Shown here one piece after another: positions 1-10,193 of a stretch of DNA of 64,000 nucleotides. The position numbers and the translations under genes were made by a program. The DNA lies in contig NC_081406.1 in the NCBI RefSeq assembly GCF_030272615.1, positions 188,156,391 through 188,220,390 of the forward strand, written 5' to 3'. How positions within the stretch are numbered: the first letter of the stretch is position 1; every line of letters starts with the position of its first letter. Under the pieces are notes generated by a model that was not told the origin of the DNA, searched no databases, and saw nothing but the letters and a program-made list of their open reading frames with translations. This stretch comes from Cryptomeria japonica. Its lineage: Eukaryota > Streptophyta > Pinopsida > Cupressales > Cupressaceae.

Positions 1-750
1 TATGCAGTATACCTACTCCCTCTGATGATCCTCTGCCGACCGATTGGTCGCATATGTCATGGTAGCTCCTCTGATCGGTAGGTGAAGAATAAGGTACACA
101 TCCTCAAGTGTCACTGTCATCTCCCCCACTGGAAGCTGGAATGTGCATGTGTCAGGATCCCATCACTCCATGAGTGCCATCAGCATCGTGGGATGAAATC
201 GAATGGCCGGCATAAGAATCATAGACCACAAACCTACTATAGACAATGTATCTCTCTCTGCCTGAGTAAGCCGGGGAATTTGATCTCGTAAACTACGAAG
301 AATCTGCCCTGCCGTGTGCTCTCTCATGTATGGGAGACCCTGCAACACAAAAACACCAATGTAATCAGTAATCAATCATCTATGCCAAATACGCAAACTG
401 ACGAACATCGAAAGTTGACCCCCGGCGAGTCCTGATTGGGACCATGGCGCCCTGAGGGGACCATGGCGCCCCACAGGGACCATGGCGCCCTGCAGGGACC
501 ATGGTGCCCTGAAGGGACCATGGAACCCCATAGGGACCATGGCTCCCTAGGTGGGACCCAGGGTTAGATTCCAGGGCCCACTTTCGATCACAGAAAATCA
601 GAATCAACAGAAATGCAGAAAGTCAAAGTTCAGTCAACTCACCTCATCTAGTGGCTCGTCGTTGATCACGGCCTGTCGCATGATCTCAATCCTCATGGGA
701 CGCTCCGGTCATTGTGAAGGCATGATGATGGCTATGTGGGCTCTGCTGCA
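1..750 (-). pseudogene. Antisense plant mobile domain (PMD) remnant with an intron
   Basis: Read on the minus strand, a short exon (about 750-643) ends in GAG|GTGAGT. A second exon starts after a TTGCAG acceptor (intron 642-340), and the reading frame continues across the junction. Exon 2 encodes a stretch that includes RFHPTMLMALME, then an in-frame TGA near 160, then WDPDTCTFQLPVGEMTVTLEDV and LPIRG. The pattern 'W-P-x-T-x-T-F-x-L-P-x-G-E-M-T-x-T-L-E-D-V' is typical of the PMD (aminotransferase-like, MAIN/MAIL1) family. The frame ends in another stop near the window edge. A further TTGCAG acceptor lies near 750, and a TGA interrupts exon 1 upstream of 690. PMD genes are known to be carried by plant transposons, including Tat-type gypsy elements in antisense between pol and the 3' LTR. 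The polypurine tract and LTR at 1290 fit that position. Not functional as read. Confidence 0.7.
438..551. repeat. 19-bp GGGACCATGG tandem array inside the antisense intron
   Basis: Six units of about 19 bp, each starting GGGACCATGG and most continuing with CGCCC or TGCCC. The array lies inside the inferred 340-642 intron of the antisense PMD remnant. The same GC-rich core recurs at 1671, 2459, 49983 and 56578. A short minus-strand frame across it (380-607) is low-complexity intron sequence, not a gene. Confidence 0.85.
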
Positions 751-751
751 A

Positions 752-1289
752 CAAACAATACTCAGAATCAACAAAGTGACAAATGCAATAGTCTCTTTCA
801 AGGTATATACTTTCATTCCTTTACCTTTATTTTCAAAACCCTAATTTTCCCTAAATCACTCATTTCATCATAACTTGAGTTTGGGAGATGCGATTTTTGA
901 ACCATTTGTTGCGTAGGAATCATATTTTCGTTCCCTTACTCTCTTGATGTTCCAAAATGTGCTTTGATGAAGCCTTTGTAGTGAACATCTCTCATCAATA
1001 ATCAGTCACACAATTTGTTGAAAGTAAACATGCTACCCTATTTCACCTCCCTAATAAGCAAGCCGAAACAGGGGGGGCATATAGCTACTCACAAATTTCA
1101 TCACTTTCCTTAGTAAGCATTAGGTGATTTTGCGATCTAACATGTGTTTTGTAGGGTGCGGTTCCTAACTGTGTACTGCAGATACCTCTAGGGGCTTCGT
1201 TCGACGAACTTATGGATATATCCTTTTTCAAATAATGTTTACTTTCCTGTACTTTAGCTTGCATATGCACATAGTACTCATATGATCGT
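752..1289. other. Retroelement 3' untranslated stretch, no gene
   Basis: No coding frame with recognisable homology on either strand. A G-rich run (1068-1078) precedes the real polypurine tract. The stretch is probably the 3' internal, non-coding part of a gypsy element whose 3' LTR begins at 1305. Confidence 0.5.
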
Positions 1290-1304
1290 AAAGTGGGGGC
1301 TAAA
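1290..1304 (+). promoter_or_regulatory. Polypurine tract (gypsy)
   Basis: AAAGTGGGGGCTAAA directly precedes the TGTAG start of the LTR. The identical 15 bases precede the 3' LTR of the complete gypsy element at 56391-56405. It primes plus-strand DNA synthesis and marks an internal region to the left of 1305. Confidence 0.8.
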
Positions 1305-2943
1305 TGTAGTGTCATAAATTGTATGCACTTGCTAAAGCAGTACAATTTCACACCTAGTTTAGCACCCGCCTTGGCGCAGTTTGCATTTTGCATTGCATTT
1401 CCCCTTTAGCAATTAATTAATCAAATTAATTAGGTCTAAGGTCCTATTTCATCATCCTTCACATCATAAAGTCGGGCCCTTTCATTAAAGTGTGCCCCTT
1501 TTCATTTTATTCCTCCAATACATCATCTAATCAAAAACCCTAATTAGGCCTTCTTTTGGACTTGGGGGCTTGATTTCGGGGGTCAAAACATCTCGAAATC
1601 ACCTGTAACTTCGGGATTCTCTCTAAAATCATCATATCTGATGGCCCTAAAAATTTGGTGAAAAGTTGCTGGGACCATGGCGCCCGGAGTGCACACGGTC
1701 CCGGACATTTTTCCTGAAATTTTAGGAGCACGATCCAATCATAAAATAAAGCTTAACCCCAAGAAATTGGCGGGATATTCAATCTCTAGGTCGCCCAAAA
1801 GTTGGAATTAAGACCTAGGGTTTCATACATAAGAGCTCTCTTTCTTCAATAGAAGGGATCCAAATTTTGTTTTCAGGAACCTCATATGCAGCGAAAGAGC
1901 AGATCTTTGAAGACTTTAGCAACTCTCAACATTCATCCTCCAAGCATTCATCAAATCCATTCATTCACTTAGGGCTTTGAAGGCATTGAAGAGCAATAAG
2001 GGATCACCGACTAAAGATTGGCTTGTATCCCTCCCTTGGGGTTGGGTATGATTTCATGTTGTTTTCATGTCTTTGCATAAGCCTCATTATGTCACTTACA
2101 TTCATGCTTTAGATCACTTGGCATCTTGATTTGGAGCATTTACATTGTCATTTACAAGCAATTAGGGTTTACTTTCTAGGTTTCTCTAGTTTGCTTACTT
2201 GCATTTTAGATCTTGTACACACACAAGGTCTGCACACACATTACTTTTACAATACAACTTGGCTATTCGTGGAGGTGGAAATCACCGAAGCGAGGGTTTG
2301 ACTAAGACAAAACCCTATATAGCCGCCCAAACACCTTTTCAGATATAAGTGCAGATTTCGGGATTCGGACGACGCCGCAAGTTGCAGATCCGAAATGAGC
2401 AGACGGAGACAGAACCATACACCAAGTTTCAGAGTAGAAGATTGGGACAGGGGCGTGGGGTGCCCTGGTCCCTGGGACAGGGGTGCTGGGCACCCTGGTC
2501 CTCCTGACAGACAACAATTTTTAGCATTTCCGACAGTTTTCCAGATTGCAAAGTGGCAGTTTTAGGTGCAGTTTCAGGTGCCGAATCAGGATAGTGGCGC
2601 CCGCGCCCCCGTCCCGAACATTTTCACTCAGATTTTGACTCTGGGTACGCATCTGCATTCTTGTCTTGTCCTTATGTTTGCAGCTTTCCATTATTTAAGT
2701 TCAATTTTGCAATCTTGTTATTAGTTCATACTTGCATTTTAGGGTTAGGAATTGAACTTGCATAATCTTACCTTTCAATTACAACAAAGGAATAGAAACC
2801 CTAATAGGTAGCCCGTGGCTCTCTCTTTCACCAAAAATAAGTAGCCAATTGTGTGATACCTCTAGGCTCTTTCATATTCCGTAATGTGTGACAAAAGGTA
2901 GGATTAGGACATGTTGGCCTAGTCTCACTTTTTCCCCCACACA
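1305..2943 (+). repeat. Gypsy LTR shared by two internal regions
   Basis: Starts TGTAGTG and ends ACACA. It has a polypurine tract on its left and a TGGTGAACCCGACG primer-binding site three bases to its right, so it serves as a 3' LTR for sequence on the left and a 5' LTR for sequence on the right. It carries the GC-rich module at 1671-1702 and a second GC-rich cluster at 2459-2505. Length is about 1.64 kb, longer than the 1.23-1.27 kb of the other gypsy LTRs here. No target duplication can be tested because neither element is complete. Confidence 0.75.
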
Positions 2944-2946
2944 TTT

Positions 2947-2966
2947 TGGTGAACCCGACGTGAAAC
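2947..2966 (+). promoter_or_regulatory. Primer-binding site (gypsy)
   Basis: TGGTGAACCCGACGTGAAAC lies three bases after the LTR end. The same TGGTGAACCCGA core occurs at 8131 and 51051 just after two other gypsy LTRs, which supports the call. I could not assign the priming tRNA. Confidence 0.75.
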
Positions 2967-3033
2967 GAATTATTTCTTTCTCTCGCATTGCATTTGCTAG
3001 ATCTAGATCTAGATTTAGTGTGTTTCATTTTCA

Positions 3034-3078
3034 AAAAAAAAAAAAAAGAAGAAAAAGGAAAAAGAAAAAAAAAAGAGA
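3034..3078 (+). repeat. A/G-rich leader tract
   Basis: Almost pure purine run between the primer-binding site and the first start codon. It probably represents slippage-prone leader sequence of the gypsy element. Confidence 0.8.
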
Positions 3079-3135
3079 GTGTGTTTCTTTGTTTCTTTGC
3101 ATGGTGTCTCAGTTTTATGCAACTTTTATTTCAAA

Positions 3136-4840
3136 ATGTCGGATTTTTATTTGCAAGATGTTCATATTGATGATGATGTATGCAATTATGCTGATTATGA
3201 GTATAGCCAAGATGAATTAGATGAAGCTTTAGATGAGTTTTTGAATCCTAAAGAGGCCAAACCTTCGTTTTACCAAAAACTCATAAACCTTGTTACTATG
3301 CCATTTCGTTGTGATGAGAAAGATAAGTTGAATGATTCCTCTCAAGGGTACATTCCTATCAACTCTTCCACTGAATCTAGTAACATGGTTGTTTTCAATA
3401 ATCCCCTCTATGAGGAGATGTCTCCTTTTGAATCAAAAGATAAGCCTTTTAATAGATATGATCATGCTTTGTTGGATGATGCTCTTGATGACTTTGTGGC
3501 TTTATCGAAATCTCTAAACAAAAACAAAACTTCTAAATTAGTTAACATGATAAACCTGAATGAGCATAATAAGCCTCTCTTTGAAGTCTATGCTGCTTGT
3601 CCTTCTCCCACCTTTCAAGTTCCTAAATCACCTCTCCTTACTGTCTAAGGGAGGTATGATTCCTTTCTTACTCCAAATAAACCTATCATCACTGTGCAAG
3701 GAAGAAAACCTATAATTCCTTATAATTATGCCAAGCAATTAACTAGAGAGAGTTATCATGCGGTTGCCCATACTTATCATACCAAAAATAATAGGCAACC
3801 TAATCCTCCTCCGGTTACTCGAGTTTCTCTTCTGAATCCTCAACCAATTCTTCCACAAGCTCCACGCATTTCACAAGTTCTTAGTAAGGAATATGATCTC
3901 ATAGAACAACTTAAAGCTACCCCTACTAAGATGTCCCTTTGGGATTTGATTCAAACTTCTTCTGCTCATCACAGAATGTTACAAGATGCTTTGAAATATT
4001 TGAATGTTCCTCCACCGAATACATCTAGTAATATAGTGTCTTTGGTTAACTCTGTGATGAATCCTAAAGCTCATATTGTGTTTACTCAAGATGAGTTGCC
4101 CACTAGTGAAATTCAACATCAATATGATCCCTTGATGATTGTGGTTATCATAAATGATACTGTTATGAGACAAACACTAGTAGATAATGGCTCTGGTCTT
4201 ACTGTGTGTAGCATTAATCTTTTGCATAAGATGAATGTGGATACATCCCTAATTGAGCCTAACTCTCGTCCTATTCGAGGCTTTGATAATGTGGCTAAAA
4301 CTTCATTAGGTACTATCACCTTACCCGTCACAGTGGGGCCTGTTACTTTGCCTACTCCTATCCATGTTATGTCAGGAAATCTAACATACAAATTGCTATT
4401 AGGGAGACCTTGGATTCATAGTATGCAAGCGGTCCCCTCTACATTGCATAGACAAGTTAAATTTATTTATAATAATAAAACATATACCTTGATAGGTGAT
4501 ACTAATTTCGAAGCTTGTTTACAAACATCTACTTCCAAAGGGGGTTCTTCTAAGCCTTCCTCGTCTAGTGATGACTCTTTAAACAAGATACCTATCGATG
4601 AATCCTCGCCCTCTGATGATCAAAATTCTTTGGATGAGTCTGGAGCTCCTGAAGAAGATTCTTCTCGACTTGAATCTACACATAAGAAGGATTTTAATCC
4701 TAAGAAGGTTCTCGCAGAAGATGATTGGGGATCTCTTGATTTTAATCCTACCTTTGTAGGTGAATATAAGGTTCCTTCTAGAGAGCTTAAAGCTGAAAAG
4801 AAGGAAGAAGCTAAAAATCAATCAACATTACCTGAGCCTA
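3136..4840 (+). pseudogene. Truncated gypsy (Tat-like) frame with retropepsin
   Basis: One frame starting MSDFYLQDVH, interrupted only by TAA at 3646-3648, where CAA (Gln) would fit the local repeat TVQGR. The N-terminal ~170 residues are acidic (DDD, DEALDEF) and I do not recognise them; no CCHC knuckle is present. The downstream part is an aspartic protease: LVDNGSGLTVC is the DxGS-type active site, followed by LLLGRPWIHSMQAVPSTLH, a hallmark of Tat-lineage polyproteins. A Ser/Asp/Glu-rich linker follows. RT and integrase are missing because the frame runs into an antisense copia fragment near 4840. The last ~26 codons of the open frame (to 4920) come from that fragment. The same retropepsin block occurs at about 13450-13840. 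Confidence 0.75.
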
Positions 4841-5805
4841 TGAGCAATAACTTTTATCTCAAACTTTCCATCGGTACCAGTTTCAGAATATTCCTCAAGT
4901 TGTTAGGCTTTTGCAAATAGAGGACTAGGTTCTGATACCAATTGTTAGATACTTGTTCAGTCCCAAAGACATTGAGAGGGGGGGGTGGGGGATTGAATCA
5001 GTGTTTAACTGGTAAACAAAATATTTAAATTTTTTTGCAACTTTATAACCCAAATTAATATACCAGTGAATAAGTAATAATGCAATAAAGAGAAATAGAA
5101 GTATAACCATCAATGCACCATAGCACAAATATTTTTGGCGAGGAAACCCGATAGGGGAAAAACCTCAATGGGATTTGTGACCCACAATATTTACTCACTG
5201 ACCAATATGAATAAATATTAATTTTACAATAGGGGCTTGCACATGCAAGAAGGCCAACAACCTAGAGCTCACTGCTCAACAACAAAAATGGAGTCCCACT
5301 GACTACAAAATTGGATGATTAAATCTAATGACAATGTACTACTCAAAATAGCATTTGCAATGCTGGATTCAGTACCAGTTTAAGCTCTGTCAGATACCTC
5401 TGCCATAAACCTTGCTTCACTTTGATTTTCTCTTATTCTCTCATAAAATAATTACATCATAATTCATATACAATTATTCAGTCTCATATACCGCTTGCAT
5501 TCATTACCTAATTACATTCCTTACAAAATGACCTACAAGATCTCATACATATATGAGTCTTTACAATACATCATGTCAGCTATACAAATAATATTACAAT
5601 ACAAAACAATATAATTTCCATGCCAGCTAGGAGTGCTGGTAAGATCTTCTGTTGGTGTAGGTTGGATGCCGGTGTGAATAACCTTTGTTGTTCCTGCCGA
5701 TGCCTATAGATGATGTTTGTTGCCAGTGTAACCTGTGAACCATGTTACTACTTGGTTGCCATCAATGACAACATCAACTATTCTTATCTGAGTGTATAAT
5801 GCCAA
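4841..5805 (-). mobile_element. 5' end of a copia-type element: LTR, PBS, Gag start
   Basis: On the minus strand this reads LTR (5805-4943), primer-binding site TGGTATCAGAACC (4940-4928), leader, and a Gag start codon at 4871. Leader and start match the two-ORF element at 45372-45470 read in the opposite direction (leader TCCTCTATTTTC, AAAGCCTAA, then a start codon). The LTR ends in CTAACA at its 3' side but lacks the last two bases at its 5' end (GCCAA then a jump at 5805). The element is cut off after about 10 Gag codons. It joins gypsy sequence on the left and copia gag on the right with no visible target duplication, so rearrangement or deletion followed insertion. Confidence 0.75.
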
Positions 5806-6857
5806 TAGGGAGATTAGAGAGAATGGTGTTACACCTTTTAATCCAACATCTCACAATCCTCCTCCAACAAAATTGGATAAGGAGCTTGAGAATGATTGTA
5901 GAGAAAGAGAAGCCCTTTTGTGTGCACTTTTTGATCAACAAATAATGGGATTGATTGACAAATCATTAGCAAAGGCTATATGGGATAAGTTGGAGACTCT
6001 AAATGAAGGTGACCCTACTATTAAGATTGCTAAACTTGATGGTTATTGGGTGAGATATGAAAATTTGAAGATGGAAGAAGATGAAAGGATTACTGCATTC
6101 ATAGAAAGGGTAAATAAAATTGTCTTGGGAATTCAATGTTGTGATGGATCTTTGAGTGAAGATGAAATAGTTTCTAAAGTTCTGAGAGCTTTACCACCAA
6201 CTTATAAGATGAAGGCTACTGCAATTAATGAATTGAGAACAATGGATAATACCTCTATCAATAGGGATACATTGCTTGGGAAATTATCTACTTTTGAACT
6301 TGAAGAATTTGGATCTGCTAGAGCTGTGAAGCTTGAAACTGCTTTTCATGCATTTACATCATCAACTAGCAAGCAAGATTGGAAAGCTTTGTATATGAAG
6401 GAATTGGATGATATGAAAAGGGAAGATGAAGAATTTTGGTAACTTGAAGCCCTATTTTCTAGAAGAGTACCTAAAGGACCGAAAGGAAGTAATTATGAAG
6501 GAAAATCACCTTTTAAATGTTTTGCATGTAATAAGATAGGTAATTTTGCATCTAGATGTCCTAAAAGGAATTTAAGATTTGAAGAAAGAGCTAGAAGATC
6601 TTTTAAGCCTAATCCTGGATATCAAAACAAGCACAAGTATAGGAAAAACAAAGATAAATCATGTTACTTTGTGGATGAGGAAGGTGTGACTAATTCTGAT
6701 GATGAACTGGCATGAGACTCTACTAGTGGTTCCAACAATGGAAAGGGATGGTTGTTCTTGGTTATCAAGGAAGATGATCTAGCACTGGAAGAGAATGTAC
6801 TTGAAGAGAAGGCCCTTGCTGCTAAATTGAAGATAAGGATGAATGGGTAATTGATAG
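5806..6857 (+). pseudogene. Copia (SIRE-like) gag, 5' truncated, first half of a split element
   Basis: Encodes a Gag of the UBN2/retrotransposon-gag type. Recognisable blocks are AKAIWDKLETLNEG, KMEEDERITAFIERVNKIV and SEDEIVSKVLRALPPTYK. The first ~60 residues and the 5' LTR are gone, replaced by the antisense fragment ending at 5805. A TAA after DEEFW (6440-6442) interrupts the frame. Then comes one zinc knuckle, CFACNKIGNFASRC, in which the histidine is Asn. A second stop (TGA) lies near 6715, and a slip near 6830 puts the end of gag out of frame with the protease. Gag coats and packages element RNA. The protease begins at WVIDS but is split after 6857 by the 17.5-kb insertion and resumes at 24398. 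Confidence 0.8.
6853..6857. repeat. Target-site duplication GATAG, left copy
   Basis: GATAG immediately precedes the TGTAGACACC start of the inserted element and is repeated at 24393-24397. Removing 6858-24397 rejoins the host copia protease motif (WVIDS to CSHHM) in frame. Confidence 0.9.
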
Positions 6858-8125
6858 TGTAGACACCTAAAAATGGTCAACGCTTGTGGAATCGTACTTT
6901 AACATTTGTGCATTATCTTATTTTAGGGTTTTTGCATTGCATTAACATTTCTCCTATGTTATGCACTTGGTCTTTATCATTTGTGAGCATCGAGTCTTTC
7001 TTTTGCATTCTTCATTTGTCTCGCTTTCGAATTTGGTCTTGTCGATAACAATATTTAATCATGACTTTGGTCGATCTTGTCAATCTCTTATCAACTTGTC
7101 AATCTAGTTGTTTTACGATTGATTCGTCATCGATCCTTGTCCTCTTCAATCATGTCAATTGGCGCATATCAATTTGGTCTCTTTATCAATATTGGTCAAT
7201 TTTTCAACCAATTTCAATTGTTTATCAATCAAATCATTTATCAATTCAAAATCATGATCAAATCGATATCAACTATCCTTTGTCAAGACCTAATTGTCAT
7301 CCTTGCATTTCTAATTCATCTTCCAAGGTTTTATGATTTATTCATTTAATCTTGTTTGGCATTTCCTCCTTTAGGATTAATAAATTGTTTATTTATCCTA
7401 AGTCTTCTCATTGCAATTAAATGCTCATTTAATTGGCTAATTATTCCTTTTTGTGAATTAATTAATAAATGACAAATTATTAATTAATTTACCTAATTTC
7501 TAATTTCCATCTTTTTCCTAATTTCTAATTCAATTTTCCTCCTATTTCTCTCCTAAATTCATGGAAATGACATACAAATTTGTCATAATTTGTCATAATT
7601 GACAATCAATCAATTTTGACATAGAAGTTGTCATAATTTGTCATAAATTATCAATCAACAAATTTTGCATAGAAAGTGCATAATTTGTCATAATTGACAT
7701 ATTTGATTTGCAATTTCCATTTGAATTGAATCATGCTAATCTTGTCATCTCTCCAATTCTTCTATAAATTGGATGATCTTCATCAATCAAAGCTAATTGG
7801 TAATCAGACTATCGAATTTCTAGTCAATCACATTTCTAGTACTCTTGATCAATAATCTTGTCTACTTGCTTTCAATTATGTATGTGCACTTGTAGGTGAG
7901 ATCCACAACCAAACCATTTGAAGAGGAAAGAAGAACAATGGAGCCACATGAAGGAGAATTCAAATCACATCTTTGGTTTGCTTAATTTCTAGTTTTGAAT
8001 GTTTTTATTTCATGTCTCTATTGAGTGTTGTTTAGGATAAACCGTTGCAATGAGTGCTTTCGTGATTGAGCTAATGATTAGTATGTTTATAATGCTTGTG
8101 ATGATTTCCTATTTCCTAACCTACA
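6858..8125 (+). repeat. 5' LTR of the Tat element
   Basis: TGTAGACACC...CCTACA, 1268 bp. It aligns base for base with 20001-21272 apart from scattered changes, most of them CG to TG or CA transitions. It contains the TTTGTCATAA short tandem motif (7580-7700). Small open frames inside it (7061-7349) recur in the 3' LTR and are not genes. Confidence 0.9.
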
Positions 8126-8130
8126 TTAAT

Positions 8131-8150
8131 TGGTGAACCCGATGTGAACA
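8131..8150 (+). promoter_or_regulatory. Primer-binding site of the Tat element
   Basis: TGGTGAACCCGATGTGAACA lies five bases after the LTR end and has the same core as at 2947 and 51051. Confidence 0.75.
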
Positions 8151-10193
8151 CTAACCATCTAACCTCTTCATGGTGTTTTTGAGTGCTTTCAAGTTGATTT
8201 GCAGGCCAAAAACCCCAAAACAGGGTCGTGCAGGGTTTTTTGGAGACTTCTGCGCCTGTGTGAAGCAACTTGCGCTGGTGTGAAGCAACTTGCGCCTATG
8301 TTGAAGACATTCTATGCTTGTGTCCTGCATTCTGTGCTTGTGTCCTGAGTTCTGCGCCTGTGTAAAGTCCAGAACAGAGGTAAAAAATGCAGTATTTTAC
8401 TTGAAATTTATTTAGTTTTTGCATTTTGTTTTCTGTGTTTTGGTTTTTGGTATTAATTATCTGTGCAGAATCTTGGCATACGCATGACAAAGACAACAAA
8501 TGAAACTACTAACATGTGTTATGCAGAATCGATGGTCAAAGAAAACAAATCAAACTTCTAACTTGGGTTTTGCAGGTTTCCTTGGAGAAACAACTAAACT
8601 TGGTGTTTGTTATTAATGTTTTAGGCACCTAGTGATTTCTAATAGGTTGGAATGAATATGTTTTTGCTTTGATTGTTGAGTGTGACATTGGAGTAGGAGA
8701 GTATGCTCTCATCCTTTTAGGGTGATCAGAAATCCAGATCTTCGATACCATGCTTTTGTCTTTGATTGTGTGTCTCCTTTAGAGGGCCTGCCTTCCCGAC
8801 CACTTTGCTTTTGCAAGAAAGTGATAATCATGAGAAGGGAATGACCCAAAGTGAGTACGGTTAGAATTCCTTGGCATTCTAACTCACTATAAAAAAATAC
8901 CCGATGAGCGAAAGCTTTGAAGGAAGTGTTACGTGGGAATTGCAGTTACTTGGGAAGTGATGACCCTTGAACTCTTTCTCATATCAACATCTAAGTAGGA
9001 CCTCACGGTCTAAATCGTGCTTGCACGACTACATTTTTTTGGTATCTTGATGGGCTTAATGTCTCAATCATGCTTGCGTGACATCAAGGAGTAACGCTTA
9101 ACAGAAATCCTTAGTACACACCTTGTTTTAGAGGCCAAAAAACCCTTCTAGTTGCTTGAGAAGGACAAGTTCGGATACTTGGAAGAGATACTAAGTTCGC
9201 CATGGGGAGATTTCCATGGGGACTGATGCTTGGCTGCCTTGAGAAGTGAGTGTCATGGAGGGGAGCCCGTGGGGTCAAGCATCTGTGTATTCTCCTTGAA
9301 TCCCATAATGAGTCTACCTCTCAAGTACCTAATGTCCTTGCCTACCATAAGAAATGTGGAAATGAGCATGATTGTCTTGAGTCTAAGTTGCAATATCTTG
9401 TATTCTTTGCTTGTCAAAAGTTGAATTGTATCTCATTTCAAGAGCAAAACAAATTGACCCAACATAAGATTAAACACAAGAGACATTCATCCAACAAAGG
9501 TTCAACAAGGTTCAAAACTTATCTTCAAACATGGTTGTCAAATATTGTTCAAAATCTTGTCTCAACAAGCATGTCACTTACATTTAGGTTCATCCTAGCT
9601 TGCATTTTGTAAATTTCATTGTCAAGTACCAAGGTTAGGTTTCACCTAAGTCATACTCTTTTTAATAAGGGTCATCCATTTGCATATGTCCTCTTACATT
9701 AAAGTCATACCATTGTCATACATTGCATACCCTAGGTCTCTTCATTAAGCTTAGGTCATTATCATATCATATTAAGGTCATTTGCATAGTAATTGTCCCT
9801 TAGCATATAGTGTCAAAACTAGGTCTTGTCATACTTGAGTAATCCAAATCTTTGATGAACCCTAAGTCATTGTTAAGAAGTCTAGACCTTATCAAACCTT
9901 TTGTCCTTTTGTCATCAATGTCATTTGGTCAAACCTAGCTTAGTATCCAAGCATATAGGGGAGACTTTGTCATTTGTCCTTTTGTCACTTAAGTCCTTTT
10001 GTCCTTTGAGGTCTAGATATCATTCCAATTTCCTAAGGGTCCCTCTCTTAGATTTGCATTCAAAAAGTTTGTCAAAATCTTCAAAAAACAACCAAAAACA
10101 TAGATTGCATTTTCATCCATTCAAGTTTGCATTTAGTTGCATAGCATATATTATATTTGAAAATTCCAAAAATATTGCATTTGCACAAGTGAC
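8151..10193 (+). other. Long leader of the Tat element, no gene
   Basis: Two kb without a convincing coding frame. Holds short imperfect repeats of TTCTGCGCCTGTGTGAAG and TGTGCTTGTGTCCTG type (about 8245-8367). Around 9600-10060 it is rich in GTCAT and CTTTTGTC words. Long leaders before gag are usual in Tat elements. The small frames at 9230-9612 and 9901-10263 have no recognisable domain. Confidence 0.6.
8245..8367 (+). repeat. Imperfect tandem GCGCCTGTGTGAAG motif
   Basis: Four to six degenerate units of about 20-27 bp (TGCGCCTGTGTGAAGCAACT, then TTGCGCTGGTGTGAAG, TGCGCCTATG, TGTGCTTGTGTCCTG) just after the primer-binding site. Confidence 0.6.

Noticed and set aside
7061-7349. Two overlapping ~90-codon frames, repeated at 20204-20492
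   Set aside because: They lie inside the LTR pair, so the repetition reflects the LTRs; Ile/Ser-rich with no domain.
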